The notes beneath the pieces were generated by a model. The model did no database searches. It saw only the letters and a list, made by a program, of their open reading frames with translations, and was not told the DNA's origin. Of a DNA stretch of 64,000 bases, positions 35,669 through 44,313 are shown in pieces (within the stretch, counting starts at the first letter, position 1; the number at the start of each line of letters is the position of its first letter). Source of the DNA: Actinoplanes couchii (lineage in GTDB: Bacteria; Actinomycetota; Actinomycetes; Mycobacteriales; Micromonosporaceae); the NCBI RefSeq assembly GCF_016862075.1, contig NZ_BOMG01000032.1:155203-219202 (forward strand), read 5' to 3'. The translations under genes were made by a program, and so were the position numbers.

Positions 35669-36619
35669 ATGGCCGAAGAGCGCGAGGGTGTGCCACTGAC
35701 CAACCTGGACCAGGAGCTGTTCCCGGAGGCGGGCGCCACCAAGCGGGACCTGGTCGACTATCTGGACGTGATGGCCGGCCGGTTCCTGCCGGTGCTGCGG
35801 GACCGGCCGCTGTCGGTGATCCGGGTGCTCCGCGGCCAGGAGCGGTTCATGCAGAAGAACCTGCCGAAGTACACGCCGGACTGGGTGCCCCGGGCGAGCC
35901 TGTGGGCCGACTCGTCGCACCGTGAGGTGACGTACGCGCTGGCCAACGACCGGCGCACGCTGTTCTGGCTGGGCAATCAGCGGGCCGTCGAGTTCCACCC
36001 GGCGCTGATGCCCGCCGGTTCGCCGCACCCCACCCACCTGATCATGGACCTGGATCCGCCCGAGGACGGCGGGTTCGGCCTGGCCGTCGCGGGCGCCCGG
36101 CTGGTCCGGCGGGCGCTGCTCGACATCGGGATGGACGGGGCGGTCAAGACCAGCGGCGCCAAGGGGGTGCACGTCTTCGTGCCGCTCGCCGGTGATCCCG
36201 CGCCGGAGGACGTGGCCGCCGCCCAGCGCGCGGTGGCCGCCCGCGCCGAGCGGCTCGACCCGGAGCTGGCGACCACCGCGTTCATCCGCGACGACCGGCA
36301 CGGACGGGTGTTCCTGGACGCCACCCGGGCCGGCGGGGCGACGGTGGCGGCGGCGTACAGCCCGCGGGCCCGGCCGGGGGTGCCGGTGTCGTTCCCGGTC
36401 GCCTGGTCCGACCTGGACGACGTGACGCCCGCCGACTTCACCCTGCACACCGCGCCCGGGCTGCTCGGCGACCGCGACCCGTGGGCGGAGACGATGCCCG
36501 CGCCGCAACGATTGGACGAGGGCCTGGTCGCCGAGGGGCACACCATCCCGGTGGCCCGGGTGCAGGCGATGCACGAGGGCAAGCGGCGCGCGAAGGCCCG
36601 CCGGGAAGCCGATGGGTGA
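35669..36619 (+). CDS. Stand-alone LigD-type primase-polymerase (NHEJ polymerase domain)
   Basis: 316 residues. The archaeo-eukaryotic primase fold of LigD polymerase is seen in NLDQELFPEAGATKRDLVDYLD, the catalytic acidic pair in HLIMDLDPPEDGG, KTSGAKGVHVFVPL and the third acidic site in VAWSDLDD. It adds nucleotides or ribonucleotides at DNA breaks during non-homologous end joining. In mycobacteria this domain is fused to a ligase and nuclease; here it is a separate protein of domain length. Ku and ligase genes are not in the window. The ATG at 35669 lies 17 bases after the lipoprotein stop. Confidence 0.88.
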   Translation: MAEEREGVPLTNLDQELFPEAGATKRDLVDYLDVMAGRFLPVLRDRPLSVIRVLRGQERFMQKNLPKYTPDWVPRASLWADSSHREVTYALANDRRTLFWLGNQRAVEFHPALMPAGSPHPTHLIMDLDPPEDGGFGLAVAGARLVRRALLDIGMDGAVKTSGAKGVHVFVPLAGDPAPEDVAAAQRAVAARAERLDPELATTAFIRDDRHGRVFLDATRAGGATVAAAYSPRARPGVPVSFPVAWSDLDDVTPADFTLHTAPGLLGDRDPWAETMPAPQRLDEGLVAEGHTIPVARVQAMHEGKRRAKARREADG

Positions 36620-36725
36620 CGCTGGTATACATCGAACGGTGTAGCGGCGTACGCGGGAGGCGTCCATGCGGGAGACGGTGCCGGGAGGACGCGGCGCACC
36701 ACCCGCCGCCCCTAGCGTCCCGGGC

Positions 36726-37823
36726 ATGACGACAAATTTCACCCGGATGGCCGCCGCGGCGACTCTTGTCGGGATTCCGGCCGGCCTCGCCCTCATCAGT
36801 GACAGCAACGACACCGTTCTGACCGTCACGCTGGCCGGCTGGCTGGCCCTCTTCGTCCTCGCGGCCCGCCGGTGGCCGTTGGGCGTGCTGCTGCTGAGCC
36901 TCGCGAGCCTGGCGGCCTGGCGGATGGCCCACCTGATCGGGATCGGCTGGGTGTGGCCGGCCACCGCCGCCCTGGTGGCGCTGGTGCTGGCCGGCCGGCT
37001 CCGGGCCGCGGTGGTCGCCTCGGCGGCCGCCCTGCTCTGGGGGGCGGTCTGGGACGGCGTCGTCGAGCTGCGCGACACCGACTCGCTCTTCGCCCACCTC
37101 GGCGGGGAGGCGCTGTGGGTGGCCGCGGTGCTCGCTGTCACCGCCGCCTACCGCAACACGCTGCGCTGGCGGATCGAGGTCGGGCACCGGCTGGCCCGGG
37201 ACGAGCAGGAGCGGGAGCTGGAGGCGCGGCGGCGGCGGGCCGAGGAGCGGGTGGAGATCGCCCGGGACCTGCACGACGTCGTCTCGCACACGCTCGCCGT
37301 GGTCGGTGTGCATCTGAACGTGGCACTCGACGCCTTCGACACCGAGCCGGACGAGGCGAGGGAGTCGCTGCGGCTGGCCCAGGAGGTCCGCGGCCAGGCG
37401 ATGACCGACCTGAAGGCCCTGGTCGGCGTGCTCCGGGACGGCGAGCTGCCCCGGCTGGAGGGTCTGGAGCCGTTGTTCGCCCAGGTGCGTGCGGCGGGCC
37501 TGGCGGTGTCCTTCAACGAGATCGGAGCACCGGCCGAGGTGCCGGCCCCGGTCGCCGCCGCGGTCTTCCGGGTGGTCCAGGAGGCGCTCACCAACACGGT
37601 CCGGCACGCCGGCGCCTCGAAGGTGCTGGTGACCCTGCGCTACGGTCCCGCGGATGTGCTGGCCGACGTCCGGGACGACGGGACGAGCGTCGCGGGGTTC
37701 GTCGAGGGGCACGGCGTCAGCGGGATGCGGGAGCGGGTCGCCGCCCTCGGCGGGGCGCTCACCGCGGGCCCGGACAAGACCGGTTTCACCGTACGAGCAG
37801 TCATCCCCCTGGAGTCCGCATGA
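36726..37823 (+). CDS. DesK/NarL-type sensor histidine kinase
   Basis: 365 residues from the ATG at 36726 (an ATG 60 bases earlier gives a Pro/Gly leader that does not look coding). Membrane helices fill residues 10-140 (LVGIPAGLALISDSN, LFVLAARRWPLGVLLLSL, ALLWGAVWDGVVEL). The phospho-acceptor His is in EIARDLHDVVSHTLAVVGVH, preceded by a long charged coiled coil. The ATPase part reads VQEALTNTVRHAGAS, VRDDGTS and HGVSGMRERVAALGG. Its stop overlaps the next gene by four bases. The signal is unknown. Confidence 0.9.
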   Translation: MTTNFTRMAAAATLVGIPAGLALISDSNDTVLTVTLAGWLALFVLAARRWPLGVLLLSLASLAAWRMAHLIGIGWVWPATAALVALVLAGRLRAAVVASAAALLWGAVWDGVVELRDTDSLFAHLGGEALWVAAVLAVTAAYRNTLRWRIEVGHRLARDEQERELEARRRRAEERVEIARDLHDVVSHTLAVVGVHLNVALDAFDTEPDEARESLRLAQEVRGQAMTDLKALVGVLRDGELPRLEGLEPLFAQVRAAGLAVSFNEIGAPAEVPAPVAAAVFRVVQEALTNTVRHAGASKVLVTLRYGPADVLADVRDDGTSVAGFVEGHGVSGMRERVAALGGALTAGPDKTGFTVRAVIPLESA

Positions 37824-38476
37824 CCATCTCGGTCCTTCTCGCCGACGACCAGCACCTGGTCCGGGCCGGTTTCCGGAGCCTGCTGCGGCGGGGGAAGGAC
37901 ATCACCGTGGTGGGCGAGGCGTCCACCGGCGACGAGGCGGTGCGGACCGCCCGCGCGCTGCGGCCGGACGTGATCCTGATGGACATCCGGATGCCCGGCA
38001 TGGACGGGATCACCGCGACCCGGGAGATCCTGGCCGCGCAGGAGACCCGGGTCATCATCCTGACCACGTTCGAGACCGACGAGTACGTCTTCTCCGCGCT
38101 CGCCGCCGGGGCCAGCGGCTTCCTGACCAAGGAGATCGACCCGGACGGGCTGCGCACCGCGGTCCGGGTGGTGGCGGCCGGTGACGCGCTGCTCTCCCCC
38201 GGGGTCACCCGCCGGGTGGTCGGCCAGTTCGCGAGCCGTCCGGTGCCGGCCGCCGCGGTACCGGGCCGGAACCGGCTGGCGGTGCTGACCGAGCGGGAGC
38301 GGGAGGTGGTCCAGCTGGTCGCCACCGGCCTCTCCAACGACGAGATCGCCAGGCGGCTGGTGATCAGCCCGCTCACCGCGAAGACCCACGTGACCAGGGC
38401 GATCAGCAAACTGGGGGTCCGCGACCGGGTGCAGCTGGTGATCCTGGCGTACGAGGACGGCCTGGTCGGTAATTGA
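37820..38476 (+). CDS. NarL/LuxR-family response regulator
   Basis: 218 residues. Receiver with Asp55 (ILMDIRMPGMDG), switch Thr in IILTTFET and Lys in FLTKEIDP. LuxR-type DNA-binding domain with LTEREREVVQLVATGLSN and ISPLTAKTHVTRAISKLGV. Cognate partner of the kinase whose stop it overlaps. The diguanylate-cyclase/phosphodiesterase gene starts 50 bases later on the same strand and could be in the same transcript. Confidence 0.92.
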   Translation: MTISVLLADDQHLVRAGFRSLLRRGKDITVVGEASTGDEAVRTARALRPDVILMDIRMPGMDGITATREILAAQETRVIILTTFETDEYVFSALAAGASGFLTKEIDPDGLRTAVRVVAAGDALLSPGVTRRVVGQFASRPVPAAAVPGRNRLAVLTEREREVVQLVATGLSNDEIARRLVISPLTAKTHVTRAISKLGVRDRVQLVILAYEDGLVGN

Positions 38477-38525
38477 TCTTGGGGGATCTTCTCAGGAGCG
38501 CCCGCACCGGCCCGATGACCCCGAG

Positions 38526-41123
38526 GTGACCACCGATCTGGACTGGACGACCACCGCCTGGGGACTGCTCGCCGGGGGTGTGGCGGCCGCCGTGGCCTGC
38601 TGGTGGCGGGCCGCCGGGTTCGCCGGCCGGGCGCGCTGGGGCTGGGCCGCGATCGGCGCCGGCCTGCTGTTCTGGAGCATCGGCCAGTTCTCCTGGTTCG
38701 CCGGGCCGCCGTTCTTCGAGATGTTCAAGGTTCCGGCCCTGCTCGGTCTGGTGGTCGTGGTGCCGGCCGGTCTGCTGATCCTGCCGAGCGGTTCGCAGCC
38801 GCTCGCGAACCGGCTGCGCAGCGTGCTGGACGGCCTGCTGATCGCCGCGTCCCTGGCCCTGGTGGCCTGGGTGTTCGTGATGGATCCGCGGCTGGAGAGC
38901 GGGCCGGCCGGCCCCGGTTTCTACGTCACGCTGCTCTTCCCGCTCACCGACATCATGCTGGCGACCATGGTCGGCTACATGCTGCCGGCGCAGCGTCTCC
39001 AGCAGGGCCGCGGTTCCGACCTGATGTTCCTCGGCGCCGGTTTCAGCGCCTTCGTGATCACCGACATCGGGCACGTCTACCTGGTGCTGCTCGACTCGGT
39101 GGCCGCCGCGCCGCTCGTGCACCTGCCGTCGATCGCCGGCTTCCTGCTGATCGCGGTGGGCGCGCTGCGGCCCCGGACGGCGGCCGCCGGTACGCTGCCG
39201 GACCTGTCGCCGGGCGTCTGGAACACCGCGATCATGGTGCCGTACACGGCGGTGCTCGCCGCCCTCGCCTCGAGCGTGTACTTCCACCTGAGCCACGCGC
39301 ACAGCGACCCGTTCGTCAACTACACCCGGTCGCTGCTGATCCTGCTGATCGTCGGCCGTCAGCTGCTGACCCAGCTGGAGAACCGGGCGCTGACCCGCAC
39401 CCTGGAGTCCCGGGTGGCCGAGCGCACCGCCGAACTGCACGACCGCGAGCAGTGGTTCCACTCGCTGATCCGGCACAGCTCGGACGTGGTGACGGTGATC
39501 GGCGCGGACGGGGTGATCCGCTACCAGAGCGAGTCGATGCAGCGGGTCTTCGGGTACGGCCCGGAGGTCTTCACCGGCCGCCGGTACACCGATCTGGTCG
39601 ACCCCGACGTGGCGATGCGGCTGGCCGAGGCGATGCGGCGGGTGGCGACCACGGCGTACGGGACGGTCACGCTGGAGGTGGTGCACACCCACCGGGACGG
39701 CCGGAAACGCCCCTCCGAGGTGATCATCACAAACCTGGTGGACGACCCGCGGGTGGCCGGGTTCGTGCTGAACACCCGGGACATCAGCGAGCGCAAGGAG
39801 CTGCAGGACCAGCTGGTGCACGAGGCGTACCACGACTCGCTGACCCAGCTCGGCAACCGGGCGCTGTTCCAGGACCGGGCCTCCGCCGCACTGCGCGCCG
39901 GTGGCGACGTGGCCGTGCTGCACCTCGGGCTGGACGGCTTCAAGCGGGTCAACGACAGCCTCGGCCACCTGGCCGGCGATCAGCTGCTGGTGCGGGTCGC
40001 CGACCGGCTCCAGGCGTGTGTCCGGGATCAGGACGTGGTCGCCCGGCTCGGCGCCGACGAGTTCGCGATCCTCGCCCCGGACGCCGGTGACGCCGAGCTC
40101 ATCGCCCGCCGGATCCTCGACGACCTGGAGGCGCCGGTGGAAGCCGGCACCCGGCTGATCCACGTCCGGGCCAGCATCGGCCTGGCCACCACGGCCACCC
40201 TGCCCGGCGAGATCGCCGGCGACCGGCCCGGTGAGCGCGCCGAGCAGCTGATCCGGGACGCCGACCTGGCCATGTACCAGGCCAAGTCGACGGGTGGGGG
40301 CGTGTTCACCGTCTACCACCCGCGGATGCGGGACGGGCTGGTGGAGCGTCTGGAGCTGGAGAACGATCTGCGCGGCGCACTGGAGCGTGGCGAGCTGCGC
40401 CTGCACTACCAGCCCACCATCGATCTGGCGACCAGCCAGGTGATCGGCTTCGAGGCGCTGGTCCGCTGGCCGCACCCGGTCCGCGGCATGATCAACCCGC
40501 TGGACTTCATCCCGATCGCCGAGGTGACCGGGCAGATCGTGCCGCTCGGGCACTGGGTGCTGCACGAGGCCTGCCGGCAGGCCGTCGAGTGGTCCGCGGC
40601 GGCCGGTGGGCGGCCACTCAAGATGGCGGTGAACGTGTCGGTCCGCCAGCTGGACCGGGCCGACTTCGCCGAATCGGTGGCCCAGGTGCTGGCCGAGACC
40701 GGGATGCCCGCCGACCGGCTGTGCCTGGAGATGACCGAGAGCGTCCTGATGACCGACACCGAGGCCAACCTGGAGCAGCTGGTCCGGTTGAAAGGGCTCG
40801 GGCTCACCCTGGCGATCGATGACTTCGGCACCGGGTACTCGTCCCTGGCGTACCTGCGCCGGTTCCCGGTCGACACCCTCAAGATCGACCGCTCGTTCGT
40901 CGAACGGCTCGGGGTGATCGCCGACGACACCGCGCTCACCGACACCATCGTGCGTCTCGGCAAGAGCCTCGGTATGGCCACGGTGGCCGAGGGCATCGAG
41001 GAGTTCGGGCAGCTCGCGGCGTTGCGGGAGATGGGCTGCGGGTTCGCCCAGGGCTACTACTTCTCCCGGCCGATCCCGGCCGCCGAGGCGGGACGCCTGT
41101 TCCTGGAGGGCGCCACCGTATAG
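38526..41123 (+). CDS. Membrane-bound PAS-GGDEF-EAL protein (c-di-GMP turnover)
   Basis: 865 residues, GTG start. Eight or nine membrane helices to about residue 285 (LLAGGVAAAVACWW, GLVVVVPAGLLILPSG), then a coiled coil (ALTRTLESRVAERTAELHDR), a PAS domain (IRHSSDVVTVIGADGVIRY), GGDEF and EAL domains. The cyclase signature is GADEF (residues 509-513), with Ala for the second Gly, so synthase activity is doubtful. The phosphodiesterase side looks complete: EALVRW with Glu643, NVSVRQL, EMTESVL, IDDFGTGYSSL, LKIDRSFV and VAEGIEE. Expected to lower c-di-GMP, possibly with GTP regulation from the GGDEF domain. It may set the ligand level for the c-di-GMP riboswitch at 27 kb. Confidence 0.92.
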   Translation: MTTDLDWTTTAWGLLAGGVAAAVACWWRAAGFAGRARWGWAAIGAGLLFWSIGQFSWFAGPPFFEMFKVPALLGLVVVVPAGLLILPSGSQPLANRLRSVLDGLLIAASLALVAWVFVMDPRLESGPAGPGFYVTLLFPLTDIMLATMVGYMLPAQRLQQGRGSDLMFLGAGFSAFVITDIGHVYLVLLDSVAAAPLVHLPSIAGFLLIAVGALRPRTAAAGTLPDLSPGVWNTAIMVPYTAVLAALASSVYFHLSHAHSDPFVNYTRSLLILLIVGRQLLTQLENRALTRTLESRVAERTAELHDREQWFHSLIRHSSDVVTVIGADGVIRYQSESMQRVFGYGPEVFTGRRYTDLVDPDVAMRLAEAMRRVATTAYGTVTLEVVHTHRDGRKRPSEVIITNLVDDPRVAGFVLNTRDISERKELQDQLVHEAYHDSLTQLGNRALFQDRASAALRAGGDVAVLHLGLDGFKRVNDSLGHLAGDQLLVRVADRLQACVRDQDVVARLGADEFAILAPDAGDAELIARRILDDLEAPVEAGTRLIHVRASIGLATTATLPGEIAGDRPGERAEQLIRDADLAMYQAKSTGGGVFTVYHPRMRDGLVERLELENDLRGALERGELRLHYQPTIDLATSQVIGFEALVRWPHPVRGMINPLDFIPIAEVTGQIVPLGHWVLHEACRQAVEWSAAAGGRPLKMAVNVSVRQLDRADFAESVAQVLAETGMPADRLCLEMTESVLMTDTEANLEQLVRLKGLGLTLAIDDFGTGYSSLAYLRRFPVDTLKIDRSFVERLGVIADDTALTDTIVRLGKSLGMATVAEGIEEFGQLAALREMGCGFAQGYYFSRPIPAAEAGRLFLEGATV

Positions 41124-41156
41124 AGCCGCCGTATGGAGCCGCCGTATGGATGGAAA

Positions 41157-41186
41157 GAAGGTCCCCGCCTGATGGCGGGGACCTTC
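41157..41186. terminator. Strong stem-loop between convergent GGDEF/EAL and oppF genes
   Basis: Perfect 13-bp stem (41157-41169 with 41174-41186, loop TGAT). On the minus strand it is followed by TTTCC, on the plus strand by TCCAGAA, so it suits the opp operon best and may act on both strands. Confidence 0.75.
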
Positions 41187-41250
41187 TCCAGAACCGATCT
41201 CGGACCAGCTCGCCGGTCTCCGGGAAGTCGCCGGAGAGCGGGTCGAGCGG

Positions 41251-42135
41251 CTAGCGGACGTCGCCCTCCGGCTTGATCCGCTTTGTCCGGCCGATCTTGG
41301 TCACGTCCGGCACCGCCGAGAGAAGCGCCTGGGTGTACGGGTGGGAGGGCCTCTCGTAGATCTCCTCGCGGGTGCCGATCTCCACCATCTCGCCCCGGTA
41401 CATGACCGCGATCCGCTCACAGAAGTGCCGGACCACCGCCAGGTCGTGGGCGATGAAGACGAACGACAGTCCCAGGTCCTTCTGCAGCCGGCGCAGCAGG
41501 TTGATGACCTGGGCCTGGATCGACACGTCGAGCGCGGAGACCGGCTCGTCGGCGACGATCAGCTTCGGCTGGAGGGCGAGCGCCCGGGCGATACCGATAC
41601 GCTGCCGCTGGCCGCCGGAGAACTCGTGCGGGTACCGGTTGTAGTGCTCCGGGTTCAGGCCGACGGTGTCCAGCAGCTCCTGGACCCGCTTCTTCACCCC
41701 GCCGGGCGGGGTGATCCCGTTGACCTGCAGCGGCATCGCGACGATCTTGCCGACCGTGTGCCGCGGGTTCAGCGAGGAGTACGGGTCCTGGAAGATGATC
41801 TGGATGTCCTGGCGGAGGTTGCGCAGCCTGGTGCCCTTGGCGTGGGTGATGTCCTCGCCCTGGAAGGTGATCTTGCCGGAGGTGGACTCCAGCAGGCGCA
41901 CCAGCATCCGGCCGGTGGTGGTCTTGCCGCAACCGGACTCGCCGACCAGGCCGAGCGACTCGCCGGGACGAACGTCGAAGCTGACGTTCTCCACCGCGCG
42001 GACGAACTGCTTGGTGCCGAAGAAACCGCCCCGGACCGGGTAGTGCTTGGTCAGGCCCTCGACCTTGAGCAGCGGCTCGCTGACCGGCGTGGTCAAGGTG
42101 CCCCCGCTCGCCGCGGAGTCTGCGAGATCTGTCAT
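41251..42135 (-). CDS. oppF: Oligopeptide ABC importer ATP-binding protein, OppF/DppF-like
   Basis: 294 residues. Walker [10 protein letters not shown], the Opp-type [18 protein letters not shown] after Walker A, signature [16 protein letters not shown], Walker [13 protein letters not shown], and the C-terminal [17 protein letters not shown] with KRIKPEGDV tail typical of OppF. Energises peptide uptake together with OppD. It starts inside the stop of oppD (ATGA) and is the last gene of the opp operon. Confidence 0.92.
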   Translation of the reverse strand: MTDLADSAASGGTLTTPVSEPLLKVEGLTKHYPVRGGFFGTKQFVRAVENVSFDVRPGESLGLVGESGCGKTTTGRMLVRLLESTSGKITFQGEDITHAKGTRLRNLRQDIQIIFQDPYSSLNPRHTVGKIVAMPLQVNGITPPGGVKKRVQELLDTVGLNPEHYNRYPHEFSGGQRQRIGIARALALQPKLIVADEPVSALDVSIQAQVINLLRRLQKDLGLSFVFIAHDLAVVRHFCERIAVMYRGEMVEIGTREEIYERPSHPYTQALLSAVPDVTKIGRTKRIKPEGDVR

Positions 42136-43205
42136 TGGGCCACTCCTGCGTGCGCGATGTCTTCAGCGTAGATGCGCTGGCGGTTCTCGGCGGAGAGGTG
42201 ACAGGCCAGCATGTGCCCGGCCTCTCCGGCCGACCGAAGCTCGGGCCGCTCGGTGAAGGAGAGGTTCCCGTTGGTTCCGGCGTAGCGGCAGCGCGGGTTG
42301 AAGGCGCAACCGGTCGGCAGGTTGATCAGCGAGGGCGGGTTGCCCTTGATCGGCACCAGGTCGGCGCCCGCGTCACCGTGCAGCGACGGGACGCTGGCCA
42401 GCAGACCCCAGGTGTACGGGTGCTGCGGCCGCTTCATGATCTGCTCGACCGAGCCGGTCTCCACCGGGCGGCCGCCGTACATCACCAACACGTCGTCGGC
42501 GACCTGCGAGATCACACCGAGGTCGTGGGTGATCATGATGATCGCCGAGTGGAACTCCTCCTGGAGGTCCTCCAGCAGTTCCAGGATCTGCGCCTGCACC
42601 GTCACGTCGAGCGCGGTGGTCGGCTCGTCGGCGATCAGCAGCGCGGGGTCGTTCACCAGGGCCATCGCGATCATCGCGCGCTGGCGCATACCGCCGGAGA
42701 ACTCGTGCGGGTACTGGTTGGCGCGGCGCTGCGGCTCCGGGATGCCGACCCGGTCGAGCATGTCGACGGCCCGGGTCATGGCCTCCTTCTTGCTCGCCTT
42801 CGGGTGGTGCACCTTGTAGGCCTCGGCGATCTGCACGCCGACCTTGTAGTACGGGTGCAGCGCGGACAGCGGATCCTGGAAGATCATCGCGACGTCCTTG
42901 CCGCGGAGGCGCTGGATCTGCTCCTCCTTCATCCCGACGATGTTGGTGCCACCGATCGAGATCTCGCCGCTGATCTTGGTCCGGGCGGGATTGTGCAGGC
43001 CGAGGATCGACATGCTGGTCACGCTCTTGCCGGAACCGGACTCACCGACGATGCCGAGGGTCTGCCCGCGGCGCACCGAGAAGGTCACGCCGTCCACCGC
43101 GCGAACCAGGCCGTCCTCGGTCGGGAACTGCACCTTGAGGTCGCGTACCTGCAGGTAGGCATCCGGGTCGACGGTGACTTCGGCAGGGCTGGTCGAGGTC
43201 GTCAT
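42132..43205 (-). CDS. oppD: Oligopeptide ABC importer ATP-binding protein, OppD/DppD-like
   Basis: 357 residues from the ATG at 43205, which has GGAAAAGAG before it; a GTG five codons upstream (43220) is the alternative. Walker A GESGSGKSV, MIFQDPLSALHPYYKVG, signature EFSGGMRQRAMIAMAL, Walker B LLIADEPTTALD. The C-terminal oligopeptide domain has TGCAFNPRCRYAG, where two Cys (with others in the tail) probably hold an Fe-S cluster or zinc as in DppD. Partner of OppF. Confidence 0.92.
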   Translation of the reverse strand: MTTSTSPAEVTVDPDAYLQVRDLKVQFPTEDGLVRAVDGVTFSVRRGQTLGIVGESGSGKSVTSMSILGLHNPARTKISGEISIGGTNIVGMKEEQIQRLRGKDVAMIFQDPLSALHPYYKVGVQIAEAYKVHHPKASKKEAMTRAVDMLDRVGIPEPQRRANQYPHEFSGGMRQRAMIAMALVNDPALLIADEPTTALDVTVQAQILELLEDLQEEFHSAIIMITHDLGVISQVADDVLVMYGGRPVETGSVEQIMKRPQHPYTWGLLASVPSLHGDAGADLVPIKGNPPSLINLPTGCAFNPRCRYAGTNGNLSFTERPELRSAGEAGHMLACHLSAENRQRIYAEDIAHAGVAQ

Positions 43206-43236
43206 TTCGCTCTTTTCCACGTCAGCTCTGTGCGGC

Positions 43237-44226
43237 TCAGCCGAGTCGGACGCGGGGGTCGATCACCGCGTAGAGCATGTCGACGATGATGTTCATGGTG
43301 ACGATGAAGAACGCCGCCAACAGGACGGTGGCCATGACGATCGGAAGGTTCAGATCGGTGACCGCCTGTGCGGCCTCACGGCCGATGCCGTTGAGGCTGA
43401 ACACGCTTTCGGTGATGACCACGCCGCCGAGGTAGGCACCGAGGTCGACACCCGCGATCGTGACGATCGGGGTGATCGCGGCACGCAGCGCGTGGCGCCG
43501 GTTGACCACGCCGGGGGACAGGCCCTTGGCCCGCGCCGTACGGACGAAGTCCTCCTGGAGCGTCTCGATCATCTGGGCTCGCGACAACCGGGCGTACATC
43601 GCCGAGTTGATCAGACCGAGAGTGATCCAGGGCAGGAGCATGCCGGACGCCCAGTCCAGGGGATTCTCGGTGATCGGCGTGTAGTGCGGGTTGGGCAGGA
43701 GCCCGGTGGAATAGACGAGCACCAGGAGCAGGACACCACCGAGGGTGTAGGTCTGTGTGGAGGCGAAGCCGACCGAGGCGCCGATCGCGACGCGGTCGAA
43801 GACCGTGCCCTTCTTCAGCGCGGCCAGCATGCCCAGGCCGACACCCACGGTCAGGAAGATGACCATGGCGCCACCGACGATGCTCACCGTGATCGGGAGC
43901 GACCGGGTGATGGTGTCGGTGACCGGCTCCTTGCTGCGGAAGGAGTAGCCGAGGCAGGGGGCTTCGCACTCGCGGATGGTCCCGGCGTCGTCGATCGTAC
44001 GGCCGACGAAGATGCCCTGGACGAAGTCTGTGTACTGCTTGGTGATCGGCTGATCGAGACCGAGGCTCTGCTCGACCTGGGCGATCCGCTCGGGGGAGCA
44101 GTTCCGCCCGCACATCACCCACGCGGGACTGGACGGCACCGCGAAGAACAACAGGAAGGTGACGATCGAGATGGCCACAAGCGTGGTCGACGCCAGGAGC
44201 AGGCGCTTGATCAGGAAGCGGAACAC
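43237..44226 (-). CDS. oppB: Oligopeptide ABC importer permease, OppB/DppB-like
   Basis: 329 residues with six membrane helices, starting FRFLIKRLLLASTTLVAISI. It contains the extracytoplasmic loop with two cysteines (VMCGRNCSPERIAQVEQSLG) seen in actinobacterial members. The EAA-type ATPase-contact loop is EDFVRTARAKGLSPG. The end (DMLYAVIDPRVRLG) is the conserved OppB terminus. It lies between the binding-protein and oppD genes of the same operon. Confidence 0.92.
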   Translation of the reverse strand: MFRFLIKRLLLASTTLVAISIVTFLLFFAVPSSPAWVMCGRNCSPERIAQVEQSLGLDQPITKQYTDFVQGIFVGRTIDDAGTIRECEAPCLGYSFRSKEPVTDTITRSLPITVSIVGGAMVIFLTVGVGLGMLAALKKGTVFDRVAIGASVGFASTQTYTLGGVLLLVLVYSTGLLPNPHYTPITENPLDWASGMLLPWITLGLINSAMYARLSRAQMIETLQEDFVRTARAKGLSPGVVNRRHALRAAITPIVTIAGVDLGAYLGGVVITESVFSLNGIGREAAQAVTDLNLPIVMATVLLAAFFIVTMNIIVDMLYAVIDPRVRLG

Positions 44227-44313
44227 GGTTCTCTACATTCCTCTTGACTGGCCACGGCCGGTGGGATGACCGCGGGTTACGCGATCACCCCACCGGCGTG
44301 GTTGGAGAGACTG

